A stretch of 64,000 nucleotides of DNA from positions 1 to 64,000 of the forward strand of contig CAJFTS010000033.1 of the NCBI GenBank assembly GCA_904420015.1, in the 5' to 3' direction. How positions within the stretch are numbered: position 1 is the first letter of the stretch; each line of letters starts with the position of its first letter. Below the pieces are notes generated by a model. That model saw only the letters and a list, made by a program, of their open reading frames with translations. It was not told where the DNA came from and did no database searches. The DNA comes from an uncultured Clostridia bacterium. GTDB taxonomy: Bacteria; Bacillota; Clostridia; Oscillospirales; Acutalibacteraceae. This document shows, one piece after another, positions 47,634 to 58,676 of this stretch. The position numbers and the translations under genes were made by a program.

Positions 47634-49436
47634 TTATGTGATACTCCCTTTCTTTTTTTGCTCCGCTAGCTTCGCGCCAAAGGCCGCGAATTCCTCTTTC
47701 GTCATGGACGCAACGTCCTTTGCCCTCGCCTTCTCCCCTTCGATGAGAAGGGTCTCTATATCTTCTTCCAGCTCCTGGGCGGAATAGAGCGCCCCGGTAT
47801 TGGGCAAAAGGGCCTGGCGTTTGACCGCCGCAGCGGTTACCGCCCCGATCTCTTCCGCCGTAAACGCGGCCCCCATGTCCGCCAGGATCACCGACAAATC
47901 GGACATGCCTGCACAAATCCGGGCCGCCACCGCCTCATAAACCCGGCGGTTGAATTCCGTCAGGAAGGAGCTGGGCGTCAGCCTTTCCTGCACCCGAGGC
48001 AAATAATCCGGATTGGCCAGCAGGATGGCAATGATGCCTTCTTCCGCTTTTGCGGCCCTTGGGAACTTCGCCCGCTCGGGGTTGACCCGGTCGGTAAAGC
48101 CCGCGGCCTCCTTCTGGATCTCCCGGAACTGGGCCCGCGACTGTGCCGCGGCCTTTTTCCGGGCCAGCTGCTTCATCTGCTCGAGGATGCTGTCCTTGGA
48201 GATGGACAGCTCGTTTGCCAGCTTGGTAACGTACAAATCCCGTTCGATGACGTCGTGCAGGTCCAAAAGCACCCGCACCGCCCGCTTGGCATATTCGTAC
48301 TTGCCTTCCGGCGTCTCCAGATTCAGCCCTTCCCGGCAGCCGGCCAGCCGGTACTCCATGTCGTTGCCCGACTGGGCAAGCAGGAGGGAAAACCGTTCCG
48401 GCCCGAACCGGCGCAGAAATTCGTCCGGGTCCTTGCCCTGGGGCAAGGTAAGCATCCGCACCTTCAGCCCCGCCGCGCGCAGGATGTCGATATCCCGGTT
48501 CGCCGCTTTGCGACCTGCTTCATCCGCGTCCCCTGCTACAATAACCTCACCTGCATACCGCGCCATCAGACGGGCTTGGTCGGGGGTCAAGGCGGTGCCC
48601 AAGGCAGCCACGGCATTTTTAAACCCCGCCTGGTGCATGGCGATGACATCCATATACCCTTCGGCGAGAATCAGCGTCCCGTCGGCCTCATTCTTGGCTA
48701 GGTTCATAGCGTAGAGATGGCGTGTCTTTTTATAGACCAGCGTATCGGCGGTGTTGAGGTATTTGGGCTTGCTGTCGTCGAGGACACGGCCGCCGAAGCC
48801 GATGACCCCGCCGCGCAGGTCGATAATCGGATAGATCACCCGGTTGCGAAACTTGTCATAATAGCCGCCCCGCCGCCCGGCGATCGCCACATCGGCCAAC
48901 TGCAGCTCTTCCGGGCGAAAGCCCTTTCCCCGCAGATGCTTGAGAAGGGCGTCCCAAGAATCGGGCGCATATCCGAGGCCGAACCGGCGGATAATTCCAT
49001 CGGATAGCCCCCGGCTGCGAAAGTATTGAAGGCCTGCCTGCCCGGCGGGAGAAATCAGGGTGGCGTAAAAAAAGCGTGCCGCCTCCCGATTGATCTCCAG
49101 GATACGCGCGCGCATCTTGGCCTGGCCGTCGTCCTGGGTATCCTCCGGCATATGCATTCCCGCCCGGTCGGCTAAAAAACGGACGGCCTCTATATAGTCC
49201 AAATTCTCGATGCGGCGGATAAAGTTGACCACATCCCCCGCTGCGCCGCAGCCGAAGCAGAAGAAGGAATTGGTTTCCGGATAGAGGGTAAAGGAGGGCG
49301 TCTTTTCCCCATGAAAGGGGCATAGCCCCACCAGGTTGCGGCCCCTCCGCCGCAGGTTGACATAGCTGGCAACCACGCTTTCAATGTCGTTTCTTGCCTT
49401 GAGCTCCGTCAGGAAGCTTTCCGGCAGCCGCGCCAT
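47634..49436 (-). CDS. dnaG: DNA primase
   Basis: [38 protein letters not shown] zinc finger; [21 protein letters not shown]; start reassigned. Confidence 0.97.
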   Translation of the reverse strand: MARLPESFLTELKARNDIESVVASYVNLRRRGRNLVGLCPFHGEKTPSFTLYPETNSFFCFGCGAAGDVVNFIRRIENLDYIEAVRFLADRAGMHMPEDTQDDGQAKMRARILEINREAARFFYATLISPAGQAGLQYFRSRGLSDGIIRRFGLGYAPDSWDALLKHLRGKGFRPEELQLADVAIAGRRGGYYDKFRNRVIYPIIDLRGGVIGFGGRVLDDSKPKYLNTADTLVYKKTRHLYAMNLAKNEADGTLILAEGYMDVIAMHQAGFKNAVAALGTALTPDQARLMARYAGEVIVAGDADEAGRKAANRDIDILRAAGLKVRMLTLPQGKDPDEFLRRFGPERFSLLLAQSGNDMEYRLAGCREGLNLETPEGKYEYAKRAVRVLLDLHDVIERDLYVTKLANELSISKDSILEQMKQLARKKAAAQSRAQFREIQKEAAGFTDRVNPERAKFPRAAKAEEGIIAILLANPDYLPRVQERLTPSSFLTEFNRRVYEAVAARICAGMSDLSVILADMGAAFTAEEIGAVTAAAVKRQALLPNTGALYSAQELEEDIETLLIEGEKARAKDVASMTKEEFAAFGAKLAEQKKKGSIT

Positions 49437-49500
49437 AAGCCGCACCTCCTCCTTTATTTCATGCGATCGTTTTATTTTTCCGAATTCGTCCCCATCTATA

Positions 49501-50499
49501 CTATCTTCCCCATCCGCGCGGTACAAACAGGCGCTGGAAGGTTTCAATGGCATAGTAGTCGGACATGCCCGCGATATAGTCGAGGGTCGCCCGCTCCTTT
49601 CCCTCCTCTTCGCGGATGGCGGCAAACTCTCCGGGAAGCTTTTCCGGCCGGGCGGTAAAAAACTCATAAAGGCGCTTAATCAGGTCCTCCGCCTTTCCTT
49701 CCTCCGCCTTCGCGCGGGAATTGAAATACACCCGGTCGTACATAAAGGCGTGCAGCTTGGAAAACGCCTCGGCCACCTGAGGCTGCATCTTCAGCGTCCC
49801 TTCGTTACTGTTCTCCACCACCGACTGGGTCAGCGTCCCGATGCGGGCCGAATGCCGCGCGCCCAATACCGCGCGCACCTCGGCAGGAATCTCCTCTTCG
49901 GTCAGTACGCCGCCGCGGATCGCATCGTCAATATCGTGGTTGATGTACGCGATCCGGTCGGCCAGCCGCACAATCCGGCCTTCCACGGTCGCAGCCTCTT
50001 CCCCGCAGGTATGACAAAGGATCCCGTTTCGCACTTCCCAGGTAAGATTGAGTCCTTCCCCGTCCTTTTCCAGCCGTTCCACCACCCGCACCGATTGCTC
50101 ATAGTGCCGGAAGCCCAAAGGGCTTACCTGATTGAGGGCCCGCTCTCCCGCATGGCCGAACGGGGTGTGTCCCAAGTCGTGGCCCAGGGAGACGGCCTCG
50201 GTCAAGTCCTCATTCAAACGAAGGGCACGGGCGATGGTGCGGGCAATCTGCGCCACCTCCAGGGTATGGGTCAGGCGGGTGCGGTAATGGTCCCCCTCCG
50301 GGGCGAGAAAAACCTGGGTCTTATGCTTGAGCCGCCGAAAGGACTTGCAGTGCAAAATCCGGTCCCGGTCCCGCTGATAGGGGGTGCGCAGCGGGCACTC
50401 CTCCTCCGGCTGCCGCCGGCCCTTGGTTTTTGCCGACAAAGAAGCATAAGGGCTGAGCTGTTGAAGCTCAAATGCCTGTGTCACCTCTCTTGGCGTCAT
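49501..50499 (-). CDS. dgt: Deoxyguanosinetriphosphate triphosphohydrolase-like (HD domain)
   Basis: HKTQVF...DHYRTRLTHTLEVAQIARTIARAL...GHDLGHTPFGHAGE. Confidence 0.93.
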   Translation of the reverse strand: MTPREVTQAFELQQLSPYASLSAKTKGRRQPEEECPLRTPYQRDRDRILHCKSFRRLKHKTQVFLAPEGDHYRTRLTHTLEVAQIARTIARALRLNEDLTEAVSLGHDLGHTPFGHAGERALNQVSPLGFRHYEQSVRVVERLEKDGEGLNLTWEVRNGILCHTCGEEAATVEGRIVRLADRIAYINHDIDDAIRGGVLTEEEIPAEVRAVLGARHSARIGTLTQSVVENSNEGTLKMQPQVAEAFSKLHAFMYDRVYFNSRAKAEEGKAEDLIKRLYEFFTARPEKLPGEFAAIREEEGKERATLDYIAGMSDYYAIETFQRLFVPRGWGR

Positions 50500-50643
50500 G
50501 AGCGGTCCCTCCTTCCAAAAGGAAAACAACCCGTACACCTAATATATACGACAAAACCATCCTTTTCCCTGCTTTTCTTTTTCAAAACAAGCAAAAACAA
50601 TTTCTTTTTGGCGTTTTGTAGAAAAAGCTACGGCAAAGGCCGC

Positions 50644-51318
50644 TTATCCTCTCTTTTTTACCGAAGCCTCCTCCAATTCGCCCGCTCCCTCTTTCCCCGG
50701 GTCCGGCAGGAAGCATTCTCCCGAAAAGGCGGGCGTCACGCTGCCGCAGGTGAGATCGGCCAGCTGCTTTTGCAGGCGTTCGGCCGCACCCTTGGGCAGG
50801 GAAAAGGTGAGCACCACCACCATGCCGAACTGGGTGTCCTCCACCCGGCCCCCCAGCTGGGGAACCAAGGCGGCAACCCGGCCATACTGGTTGTAATCGC
50901 AGGTGATGGTCCCGGTTACGCAAAGGCGCATCACCTGAATCCCTCCTGCCAGCACCCCCAGCTTTGCCCCGTGGGAATAAGCCCGCACAAGCCCCCCGGC
51001 CCCCAGCAGCACCCCGCCGAAATACCGGGTGACCACCACCGCAAGATCGGTCAGGTTCTCCTTTTGCAGCACGTCGAGCACCGGCACCCCTGCCGTTCCT
51101 TGTGGCTCCCCGTCGTCCGAATACCGCTTCATCTGTCCATCCCGCAGGATGTAGGCGTAGACGTTGTGGGTCGCATCCCAGTACTTGGCGCGCATTTCAT
51201 CGAGAAAGGCCGTCGCCTCCTCGACGGTGGTTACCGGACGGACCGTTCCGATAAACCGGGACCGCCGTTCGATAAATTCGTCCTGTCCTTCACTCTTGAC
51301 GGTGCGGTAGGATTCCAT
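50644..51318 (-). CDS. YigZ/IMPACT family protein
   Basis: KSRFIG-like ERRSRFIGTVRPV, YSDDGEPQGTAGVPVLDVL, VVVTRYFGGVLLGAGGLVRAY. Confidence 0.93.
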   Translation of the reverse strand: MESYRTVKSEGQDEFIERRSRFIGTVRPVTTVEEATAFLDEMRAKYWDATHNVYAYILRDGQMKRYSDDGEPQGTAGVPVLDVLQKENLTDLAVVVTRYFGGVLLGAGGLVRAYSHGAKLGVLAGGIQVMRLCVTGTITCDYNQYGRVAALVPQLGGRVEDTQFGMVVVLTFSLPKGAAERLQKQLADLTCGSVTPAFSGECFLPDPGKEGAGELEEASVKKRG

Positions 51319-51405
51319 ACAGACCTCCTCCTTTTTCCAGGCGTCCGGGCAAAAGTATAGGCGGCGCAATCGCTACGCCGCCTTGCTTTCCTATAAAACC
51401 AGAGC

Positions 51406-51612
51406 TTACTGGCCAGCCTTACTGAAACGCTTCTTAAAGCGATCCACACGTCCGCCGGTGTCAACCAGCTTCTGCTTGCCCGTGAAGAAAGGATGGCATT
51501 TCGAGCAGATATCAACGCGAATGTCCTTACGGGTAGAACGGGTTACGAATTCCTCGCCGCAAGCGCAGCGGATGGTCGTTTCCTCATACTTGGGATGGAT
51601 GTTCTCTTTCAC
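51406..51612 (-). CDS. rpmE: 50S ribosomal protein L31 (zinc-binding type)
   Basis: [63 protein letters not shown]. Confidence 0.97.
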   Translation of the reverse strand: MKENIHPKYEETTIRCACGEEFVTRSTRKDIRVDICSKCHPFFTGKQKLVDTGGRVDRFKKRFSKAGQ

Positions 51613-51766
51613 TTTATCTTCACCTCTTTCACGAGCGGTATCATTAGTGAATCGATTTTACCACACATTCCATGCAATTACAAGGCCTTTTTTTGAAATT
51701 ATTTTTCTCTCTTTCCGCCTTTCTGGTATATTTTCATGAATTTTTAATGCTTTTCTTACGGTGATG

Positions 51767-51775
51767 TGCTATAAT
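51767..51775 (+). promoter_or_regulatory. Extended -10 promoter of secA
   Basis: TGCTATAAT. Confidence 0.5.
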
Positions 51776-51918
51776 AGCACGAGTGTCCTGATATCCTTAT
51801 TTGGATTCTTTACTTTTGTTACCGTTGCCGGCGGCACATGTAAAGCAGGTCCCGGTTGGAGCCGGGAAAGGAAAACGTTGCATGGGGTTTTGTGCCGGAC
51901 GGTGAAATGGAGGCCAAC

Positions 51919-54648
51919 ATGAATTTACTCAAATCCCTTTTCGGGTCGTACAGCAAGCGGGAGCTCAAGCGGATCGACCCCATCGTCAAGCAGGTCTTAG
52001 CCTTGGAGGACAAGTACAAGGCCATGAGCGACGAAGAGCTCAAGGCGGTTACCCCCGCTTTGAAGGCGCGTCTTGCGGCGGGTGAAACCACCGACGACAT
52101 TCTGCCGGACGCCTTTGCCGCCTGCCGGGAAGCGTCCGACCGGGTGCTGGGCATGCGTCACTTTGAGGTGCAGATCATCGGCGGCATCATTCTTCATCAG
52201 GGCCGTATTGCGGAGATGAAAACCGGCGAAGGCAAAACCCTGGTGGCGACGCTGCCCGCCTACTTAAACGGCCTGACTGGCAAGGGTGTGCATATTGTTA
52301 CGGTCAACGAATACCTGGCCCGCCGCGACTCGGAGTGGATGGGCAAGCTGTATCGGTATATGGGGCTGACGGTGGGCTTAATCCGCCACGAGCAGGACAA
52401 CAACGAGCGCCGGGAGGCATACGGCGCGGACATCACCTACGGCACCAACAACGAGCTGGGCTTTGATTACCTGCGCGACAACATGGTGATCTACAAGGAG
52501 AACAAGGTCCAGCAGCGAGGGCATCATTTCGCCATCGTCGACGAAGTGGACTCGATCTTGATCGACGAAGCGCGCACCCCGTTGATTATCTCCGGCCAGG
52601 GGGACAAATCCACCGACCTGTACACCAAGGCGGACAAGTTTGCCAGGACCCTGGCGATGTATAAGGTCAAGGAGCTCAACGACAAAGAGAGCCAGGACGA
52701 CATTGAGGGCGACTACGTGGTGGACGAAAAGGCAAAAACCGCCACCCTTACCCCGGAAGGGGTGCGCAAGGCGGAGGAGTATTTCGGCGTGGAAAATCTT
52801 ATGGACGCCGAAAACATGACCCTGCTGCACCACATCAAACAGGCCATCCGCGCCCACGGGATCATGAAGCTGGATGTGGATTATGTCGTCAAGGACGGCG
52901 AGGTCATCATCGTCGATGAATTTACCGGGCGCCTTATGTTCGGCCGCCGCTACAACGAAGGCCTGCACCAGGCCATCGAGGCCAAGGAAGGGGTCAAGGT
53001 GGAGCGGGAATCGAAAACCCTGGCCACCATCACCTTCCAGAATTACTTCCGTATGTACGACAAGCTCTCCGGTATGACCGGTACCGCTATGACCGAGGAA
53101 ACCGAATTCCAGGAGATTTACAAGCTCGACGTGGTGGAGATCCCCACCAACCGGCCGGTTATCCGTGTCGACAACCCCGACTCGGTCTACAAGACCGAAA
53201 AGGCGAAGTTCAACGCCGTCATCGAGCAGATTATCCAGTGCCATGAAAAGGGGCAGCCGGTTCTGGTGGGCACGGTCTCCATCGAAAAGTCGGAGCTGCT
53301 TTCCAATATGCTCAAGCGCCGGGGCGTCAAGCATGAGGTGCTCAACGCCAAGTTCCATGAGAAGGAAGCGGAGATCGTCGCCCAGGCGGGCAAGAAGGGC
53401 GCGGTCACCATCGCCACCAACATGGCCGGCCGCGGCACCGACATTATGCTCGGGGGCAATCCGGAATACCTGGCCAAGCACGAGATGCGCCGGATGGAAA
53501 TCCCGGAGGAGCTGATTTCGGAAGCCACCGGCTTTGGGGATACCGACGACGAGGAGCTGCTCAGCGCCCGCAAGACCTTCCAGGAGCTCGAACAGAAATT
53601 CAAAGCGCAGATCAAGCCGGAGGCGGAGGAAGTCCGCGAGGCGGGGGGCCTGTTCATCATCGGCACCGAGCGGCATGAGTCCCGCCGTATTGACAACCAG
53701 CTGCGCGGCCGTTCCGGCCGTCAGGGCGATCCCGGCGAGACCCGCTTCTACCTCTCCATGGAGGACGACCTGATGCGCCTCTTTGCCGGGGACCGGATCT
53801 ACAACATCATGGACAGCCTGGGCATCGACGAAAATACGCCCATCGAGCACAACATGCTCACCAACACCATTGAAAATGCGCAGAAGAAGCTGGAAAGCCG
53901 CAACTTCGCCATCCGTAAAAACGTGCTTCAGTACGACGACGTCATGAACCGTCAGCGCGAGATTATTTACAGCCAGCGCGACAAGGTGCTCAACGGCGAC
54001 GACATGAAGGAATACATCCAAAAGATGCTGGAAGAAACCATCGAAGCCAACGTCAACGCCTATATCACCGGCGACGATAAGGATTCCTGGAACTTCGAAG
54101 GGCTGCGGGACCATTATATGGGCTGGCTGACCACGGCCGACGACTTCCGGTTCGACCGGGTGGAGCTAGAAAATACCGAGCGGGAATACATCGTCAAGAT
54201 GCTTACCGAGCGGGCCAAGGAGCTTTACGCCGCGCGGGAAGCGGACTTCGGCAGCAAGCTGATGCGGGAGATCGAGCGGGTGATGCTGCTGCGGATGGTG
54301 GACACCAAGTGGATGGATCACATCGACGCGATGGAGGAGCTCAAGAAGGGGATTTCCCTGCGTGCCTATGCGCAAAAGGACCCGGTGGTGGAATACCGCA
54401 TCGAGGGCTTCGACATGTTCGACGAGATGATTGCCTCCATCCAGGAGGATACCGTTCGCCTCTGCCTGACGGTGCAGATCCGCAGGGAGGAAGAGCCCAA
54501 GCGCGAGCAGGTGGCAAAGCCCATCGAGCCGGCTTCGGACAAGACGGACACCACCTCCCGTACCGTCAAGAAAAAGCCCGGCCGCAACGACCCGTGCCCC
54601 TGCGGCAGCGGGAAAAAGTACAAAAAGTGCTGCGGCAAGGACGCATAA
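51919..54648 (+). CDS. secA: Preprotein translocase ATPase SecA
   Basis: [39 protein letters not shown]-terminal [18 protein letters not shown]; start reassigned. Confidence 0.98.
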   Translation: MNLLKSLFGSYSKRELKRIDPIVKQVLALEDKYKAMSDEELKAVTPALKARLAAGETTDDILPDAFAACREASDRVLGMRHFEVQIIGGIILHQGRIAEMKTGEGKTLVATLPAYLNGLTGKGVHIVTVNEYLARRDSEWMGKLYRYMGLTVGLIRHEQDNNERREAYGADITYGTNNELGFDYLRDNMVIYKENKVQQRGHHFAIVDEVDSILIDEARTPLIISGQGDKSTDLYTKADKFARTLAMYKVKELNDKESQDDIEGDYVVDEKAKTATLTPEGVRKAEEYFGVENLMDAENMTLLHHIKQAIRAHGIMKLDVDYVVKDGEVIIVDEFTGRLMFGRRYNEGLHQAIEAKEGVKVERESKTLATITFQNYFRMYDKLSGMTGTAMTEETEFQEIYKLDVVEIPTNRPVIRVDNPDSVYKTEKAKFNAVIEQIIQCHEKGQPVLVGTVSIEKSELLSNMLKRRGVKHEVLNAKFHEKEAEIVAQAGKKGAVTIATNMAGRGTDIMLGGNPEYLAKHEMRRMEIPEELISEATGFGDTDDEELLSARKTFQELEQKFKAQIKPEAEEVREAGGLFIIGTERHESRRIDNQLRGRSGRQGDPGETRFYLSMEDDLMRLFAGDRIYNIMDSLGIDENTPIEHNMLTNTIENAQKKLESRNFAIRKNVLQYDDVMNRQREIIYSQRDKVLNGDDMKEYIQKMLEETIEANVNAYITGDDKDSWNFEGLRDHYMGWLTTADDFRFDRVELENTEREYIVKMLTERAKELYAAREADFGSKLMREIERVMLLRMVDTKWMDHIDAMEELKKGISLRAYAQKDPVVEYRIEGFDMFDEMIASIQEDTVRLCLTVQIRREEEPKREQVAKPIEPASDKTDTTSRTVKKKPGRNDPCPCGSGKKYKKCCGKDA

Positions 54649-54667
54649 CCAAATGATTCCGCTATGA

Positions 54668-54707
54668 AATACGCCTGCCGGTTTGAAACCGGCAGGCGTA
54701 TTTTTTC
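54668..54707 (+). terminator. Rho-independent terminator of secA
   Basis: ATACGCCTGCCGGTTTGAAACCGGCAGGCGTATTTTTT. Confidence 0.9.
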
Positions 54708-54857
54708 GTTCGCGGGGAAGGCTAAATACAAAGACCTTCTTCAAAGAAAATGGAAGCTTAAAAACGACGATTGAAGCAGCTAACAGGCGATTTATCCCCG
54801 TTGCGGCCGATTGCCCGGGTATATGTTCCGTTTTTGCGCCTTTTGATGCTTTTTCGC

Positions 54858-54885
54858 TTGCAATCGCAGGTTTTTATGCTATAAT
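54858..54885 (+). promoter_or_regulatory. Promoter of corA (TTGCAA-16-TATAAT, extended -10)
   Basis: TTGCAA at 54858 and TGCTATAAT ending 54885. Confidence 0.6.
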
Positions 54886-54891
54886 GAGAAA

Positions 54892-55139
54892 GGTTATGGA
54901 GCCCATTTGGATTTCAAGGCCGCCGCCCAAGGATAACAGCCGGATTCGTCCGGCGACGGCCGGGCGGCTTGTGTGTGTTTGGAGCAATCCGGACAGCAAT
55001 GGATACTTCCCCGACAAAGAAGGAGGTGGGTGTGGTGAGTCCCGACCCTGGCAGTCACCGATGTGACCGATACAATTTCATATCCGGGGCACGCCGCATC
55101 CTATCTGTTTTGGCGCGCCCCTAAAGGGGGAACTGCGCT
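54892..55139 (+). promoter_or_regulatory. Long GC-rich structured leader of corA
   Basis: ~250 nt between promoter and ATG; UUCG-capped hairpin GCCGGA-TTCG-TCCGGC nested in AAG(G)CCGCC/GGCGGCTT; second stem GGTGA...TCACC. Confidence 0.45.
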
Positions 55140-56066
55140 ATGATAAGCTATCTCAAGAGCACCAACGGCCGCATTCACGCGGTCAATGAGCGCGAGGAGG
55201 GCTGTTGGGTCAACGTCGTCAACCCGACCGAGGACGAGGTAGACCTGCTGGTGAGCGAATTTGAGGTGGAGCCGGAGTTCATCCGGGCCGCCTTGGACGA
55301 GGAGGAATCCTCCCGTATTGAGACCGAGGACGGCGTAACGCTCATCATTCTCGACGTACCGATTTCCGAAAAACATGACGAGGCGGTGGTTTACACCACC
55401 GTCCCGATCGGCATTATCATCACGCCCCGGCATGTGATTACCGTTTCGCTCAATGAAAATCCCATCCTCAGCGAGCTGGCCAACGGGGTGGTCAAAAACA
55501 CCCATACGGCCTTAAAAACCCAGTTTGTGCTGCACATCATGCTGCGGATGGCACTGCGGTATCTGCAATACCTCAAGCAGATCGACAAGCTCAGCTCGTC
55601 GGTGGAAACCAATCTGCGCAAATCCATGCGGAACAAGGAGCTCATCCAGCTGCTGGATTTGGAAAAGTCGCTGGTATACTTCTCCACCTCGCTGAAGGCG
55701 GACGAAATCACCATGGAAAAGCTGATGCGCGGACGGTATCTCAAGCTGTATGAAGAGGATCAGGACCTGCTTGAGGACTGTCTGATTGAAATTAAGCAGG
55801 CCATTGAGATGTCCAGCATCTACCTGAACATTCTGTCGGGCACGATGGACGCTTTTGCGTCGGTCATTTCCAACAATCTGAACATCGTGATGAAGGTGCT
55901 GACTTCCATCACCATTTTGATGGCCATTCCAACCATCATTTTCAGCTTCTACGGTATGAATGTGGAAGGTCTGCCCTTCGATATGTCCATCTGGTTCCCG
56001 ACCGGCATTGCGCTGGCCGCGACCCTGATTACCGGCTTTGTGCTGTATAAAAAAGATATGCTGTAA
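55140..56066 (+). CDS. corA: CorA family magnesium transporter
   Basis: TIIFSFYGMNVEGLPF (GMN motif), two C-terminal TM helices. Confidence 0.93.
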   Translation: MISYLKSTNGRIHAVNEREEGCWVNVVNPTEDEVDLLVSEFEVEPEFIRAALDEEESSRIETEDGVTLIILDVPISEKHDEAVVYTTVPIGIIITPRHVITVSLNENPILSELANGVVKNTHTALKTQFVLHIMLRMALRYLQYLKQIDKLSSSVETNLRKSMRNKELIQLLDLEKSLVYFSTSLKADEITMEKLMRGRYLKLYEEDQDLLEDCLIEIKQAIEMSSIYLNILSGTMDAFASVISNNLNIVMKVLTSITILMAIPTIIFSFYGMNVEGLPFDMSIWFPTGIALAATLITGFVLYKKDML

Positions 56067-56068
56067 GC

Positions 56069-56334
56069 AAGTCAAAACCACCGGCAAAGCCGGCGGCTTG
56101 AGTAAGCCCTAGAAGGGCTTATTCCCAGCAAGCGTCTCAAGATGCACAAAAATTTATTTCACTGGCATCACTTGCCCCGCGGCCTGTAAACAGGCGAATA
56201 CACATGTTAACCGAAAGCCTTCCGTCACCGTTAGGCTGGCGGTTTGCAGCGCGCTTCGCTGGATGCTGAAAGCGAACGCTTTTTTGCGGGACATCTCCAC
56301 CGGCAGAGCCGGTGGTTTCCGTTCACAATGAAAC
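56069..56334 (-). repeat. Dispersed ~265-bp multi-hairpin repeat, copy 3
   Basis: Reverse complement aligns to copies 1 and 2 end to end. Confidence 0.9.
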
Positions 56335-56337
56335 AAT

Positions 56338-56378
56338 GAAAACCGGACAAGGAGAGGTTCTCCTTGCCCGGTTTTTGC
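56338..56378 (+). terminator. Rho-independent terminator of corA
   Basis: AAAACCGGACAAGGAGAGGTTCTCCTTGCCCGGTTTTT. Confidence 0.85.
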
Positions 56379-56587
56379 ATGTATGGACTCGACTCAAACC
56401 GCACGGCAGGCGGGCAGCATACCCGCTGGGCCCAGCGTCCGGACGGCCAGCGCCGGGATGCGTAATAGGGGCCGCCGATGGGCGCTCCCTTCCTCTATGG
56501 GGCCGTCAAGGGCAAAAGCCGTCTTTGCGGACTGCGTTCCTCCCCCGGCAGAGCACAGCCTGCAACGCCCGAGCGCCCGAGCAAAGC

Positions 56588-57376
56588 TTAGATCCCATAC
56601 GCATGGAAAAGGGGGCCGCTTCCCTTACCCAGATCCAGCCCCGCCTTGAGCGCGCCGGTCAGATAGCCCTTTGCCCGGCGGATAGCGTCCTCCATAGAGA
56701 ACCCGGCCGCCAGGCCGCACGCAATGGCTGAGGACAGGGTACAGCCGGTGCCATGGGTATTGGGATTGTCCACTCGACTGCTGCGAAACCAGGTATACTT
56801 CCCGTCGGCATACAAAAGATCGTCCGCCGTGTCGCTTTGATGGCCGCCCTTAATGAGCACACCGCCAGAAAGGCCGCCGGCAATCTCCCTTGCCGCCTGC
56901 TCCATCTCCGCCGCGGCCTGGATTTCCCTCCCCCACAGGCACTGGGCCTCCGGAAGATTGGGCGTGAGCAGGTTCGCCAAGGGAAACAGCTCTTCCTTTA
57001 AGGCGTCTACCGCATCCTGCGCCAACAACCGGCTTCCGCTGGTGGAAACCATCACCGGGTCGAGCACCACATTCTTCAGGGAATACTCCCGTAGCTTTGC
57101 GGCAATCACCCGGATGATGGCCGCCGAGGACACCATCCCGATTTTGACCGCATCCGGCCGGATATCGGACAGCACGCAGTCGAGCTGCTGCCCCACAAAG
57201 GCCGGCGGCGTGTCCGCCACGCCGAAAACGCCGGTGGTGTTCTGGGCGGTCAGGGACGTAACCACGCTCATGGCGAACATTTTGTGGACGGTAATGGTTT
57301 TGATATCCGCCTGAATCCCCGCGCCGCCGCTGCAATCGGACCCGGCAATGGTCAGTACCTTTTTTACATCGGTCAT
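56588..57376 (-). CDS. thiD: Hydroxymethylpyrimidine/phosphomethylpyrimidine kinase
   Basis: IAGSDCSGGAGIQADIKTITVHKMFAMSVVTSLTAQNTTGV; DPVMVSTSGSRLL; NTHGTGCTLSSAIA. Confidence 0.95.
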   Translation of the reverse strand: MTDVKKVLTIAGSDCSGGAGIQADIKTITVHKMFAMSVVTSLTAQNTTGVFGVADTPPAFVGQQLDCVLSDIRPDAVKIGMVSSAAIIRVIAAKLREYSLKNVVLDPVMVSTSGSRLLAQDAVDALKEELFPLANLLTPNLPEAQCLWGREIQAAAEMEQAAREIAGGLSGGVLIKGGHQSDTADDLLYADGKYTWFRSSRVDNPNTHGTGCTLSSAIACGLAAGFSMEDAIRRAKGYLTGALKAGLDLGKGSGPLFHAYGI

Positions 57377-58041
57377 CTTCGTTCCTCCCACCATGCGCCG
57401 ATGGCCTGCGGCGCGTCCTGCAGGGAGGGCAGATACAAATCCGCCCTTTCCCTTACTTCATTTTGCTTCTCCTCCGACCCATCGAATACCCCCGCCACCA
57501 AAAATCCCGCCGCTTTGGCGGAGCAGATGCAGTAGAGCGCGTCCTCAAACACCAGGGTGGCTTCCTTCGGCGTGCGCAGGCGACGGGCCACCTCTTCATA
57601 GAAGGAGGGCTGATCCTTCCCGCACCCGACCTGGGAACAGGAGCAGACAAAGGAGAAGAAAGGGAGAAGCCCGGTACGGGACAACGCCGCCTTCGCCAGC
57701 TCCGGATGGGTGGCGGTGGCCACACAAAGGCGGACGCCCCGGCCGGAGAACCACTCCACCAGCCGTTTTGCGCCCGGCTTTAGCGGCAGGCTTTCCCGGT
57801 ATCGCTTCTCCACATAGCCGTTGAGCCGGGCGATAATCGCCTCCTCCCCCAGCCCGACGCCCAGGCTTTGAAAATACCGGGCGGTCTGGGAGAAGCTCAG
57901 AGGGGCGAGAACCTGCCGCAGGTCCGGGGGCGGTTTTATCCCCTGGCTTTCCAAAAAGGATTCCCCCACCCCATCCCAGGCGTTCATGGAGTCGAGAAGG
58001 GTGCCGTCCAAATCAAAGACGGCTCCCTCGATGGGCGTCAT
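57373..58041 (-). CDS. HAD family hydrolase (phosphatase)
   Basis: GAVFDLDGTLLDSMNAWDGVGESFL; CVATATHPE; GKDQPSFYEEVARRL; VFEDA. Confidence 0.9.
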   Translation of the reverse strand: MTPIEGAVFDLDGTLLDSMNAWDGVGESFLESQGIKPPPDLRQVLAPLSFSQTARYFQSLGVGLGEEAIIARLNGYVEKRYRESLPLKPGAKRLVEWFSGRGVRLCVATATHPELAKAALSRTGLLPFFSFVCSCSQVGCGKDQPSFYEEVARRLRTPKEATLVFEDALYCICSAKAAGFLVAGVFDGSEEKQNEVRERADLYLPSLQDAPQAIGAWWEERR

Positions 58042-58676
58042 CGGGTCATCTCCTCCGACAACGCCCGCAGGCGCCGGGTTGCGGCGGCCGCATCGGGGCT
58101 TGCGAAGATGGCGGAGATCACCGCAATGCCGTCTACGCCGCTGCCCTTGAGCTTTTGCACGTTCGCTTCGCTGATCCCGCCGATGGCCACCACCGGGATG
58201 GTGACCGTGTTGCAGATTTCCCGAAGGGTCTCAAGGGAAACGTCGTTGGCGTCGCGCTTGGTGGTGGTGGAAAACACCGCCCCCACCCCTAAGTAGTCGG
58301 CGCCGTTTTCCTGGGCCTTCACCGCCTGCTCGACGGTGTTGGCGGACACGCCGAGGATTTTCTCTTCCCCGATCAGCCGGCGCACGTCCCTTGCCTGCAT
58401 GTCCGACTGGCCCACATGCACCCCGTCGGCATCCGCCCGCAGCGCGATCTCCAGGCTGTCGTTGACGACAAAGGGGATGTGATGGCGGCGGGCGATTTCC
58501 TTGACGGCAAGCGCCTCCTGCAAAAATTCGCCCTCATCCATATGCTTTTCCCGCAGCTGTAAAAAGGTGGCGCCGGACCGGGCGATTTCCTCCACCTGGG
58601 ATTCCAAAGTCCGCCCGTTGAGCCAAGACCGGTCGGTTACCACATAAAGCTGCATCGTCCTTCTATCGAGTTTCAA
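58038..58676 (-). CDS. thiE: Thiamine phosphate synthase
   Basis: LQLREKHMDEGEFLQEALAVKEIARRHHIPFVVNDSLEIALRADADGVHVGQSDM; YLGVGAVFSTTTK. Confidence 0.96.
   Translation of the reverse strand: MKLDRRTMQLYVVTDRSWLNGRTLESQVEEIARSGATFLQLREKHMDEGEFLQEALAVKEIARRHHIPFVVNDSLEIALRADADGVHVGQSDMQARDVRRLIGEEKILGVSANTVEQAVKAQENGADYLGVGAVFSTTTKRDANDVSLETLREICNTVTIPVVAIGGISEANVQKLKGSGVDGIAVISAIFASPDAAAATRRLRALSEEMTR

Noticed and set aside
49384-51360. 658-aa plus-strand ORF spanning dgt and yigZ
   Set aside because: Overlaps two well-supported minus-strand genes; no coherent family motifs.
52378-54114. 578-aa minus-strand ORF opposite secA
   Set aside because: Antisense shadow ORF; secA on the plus strand is unambiguous.
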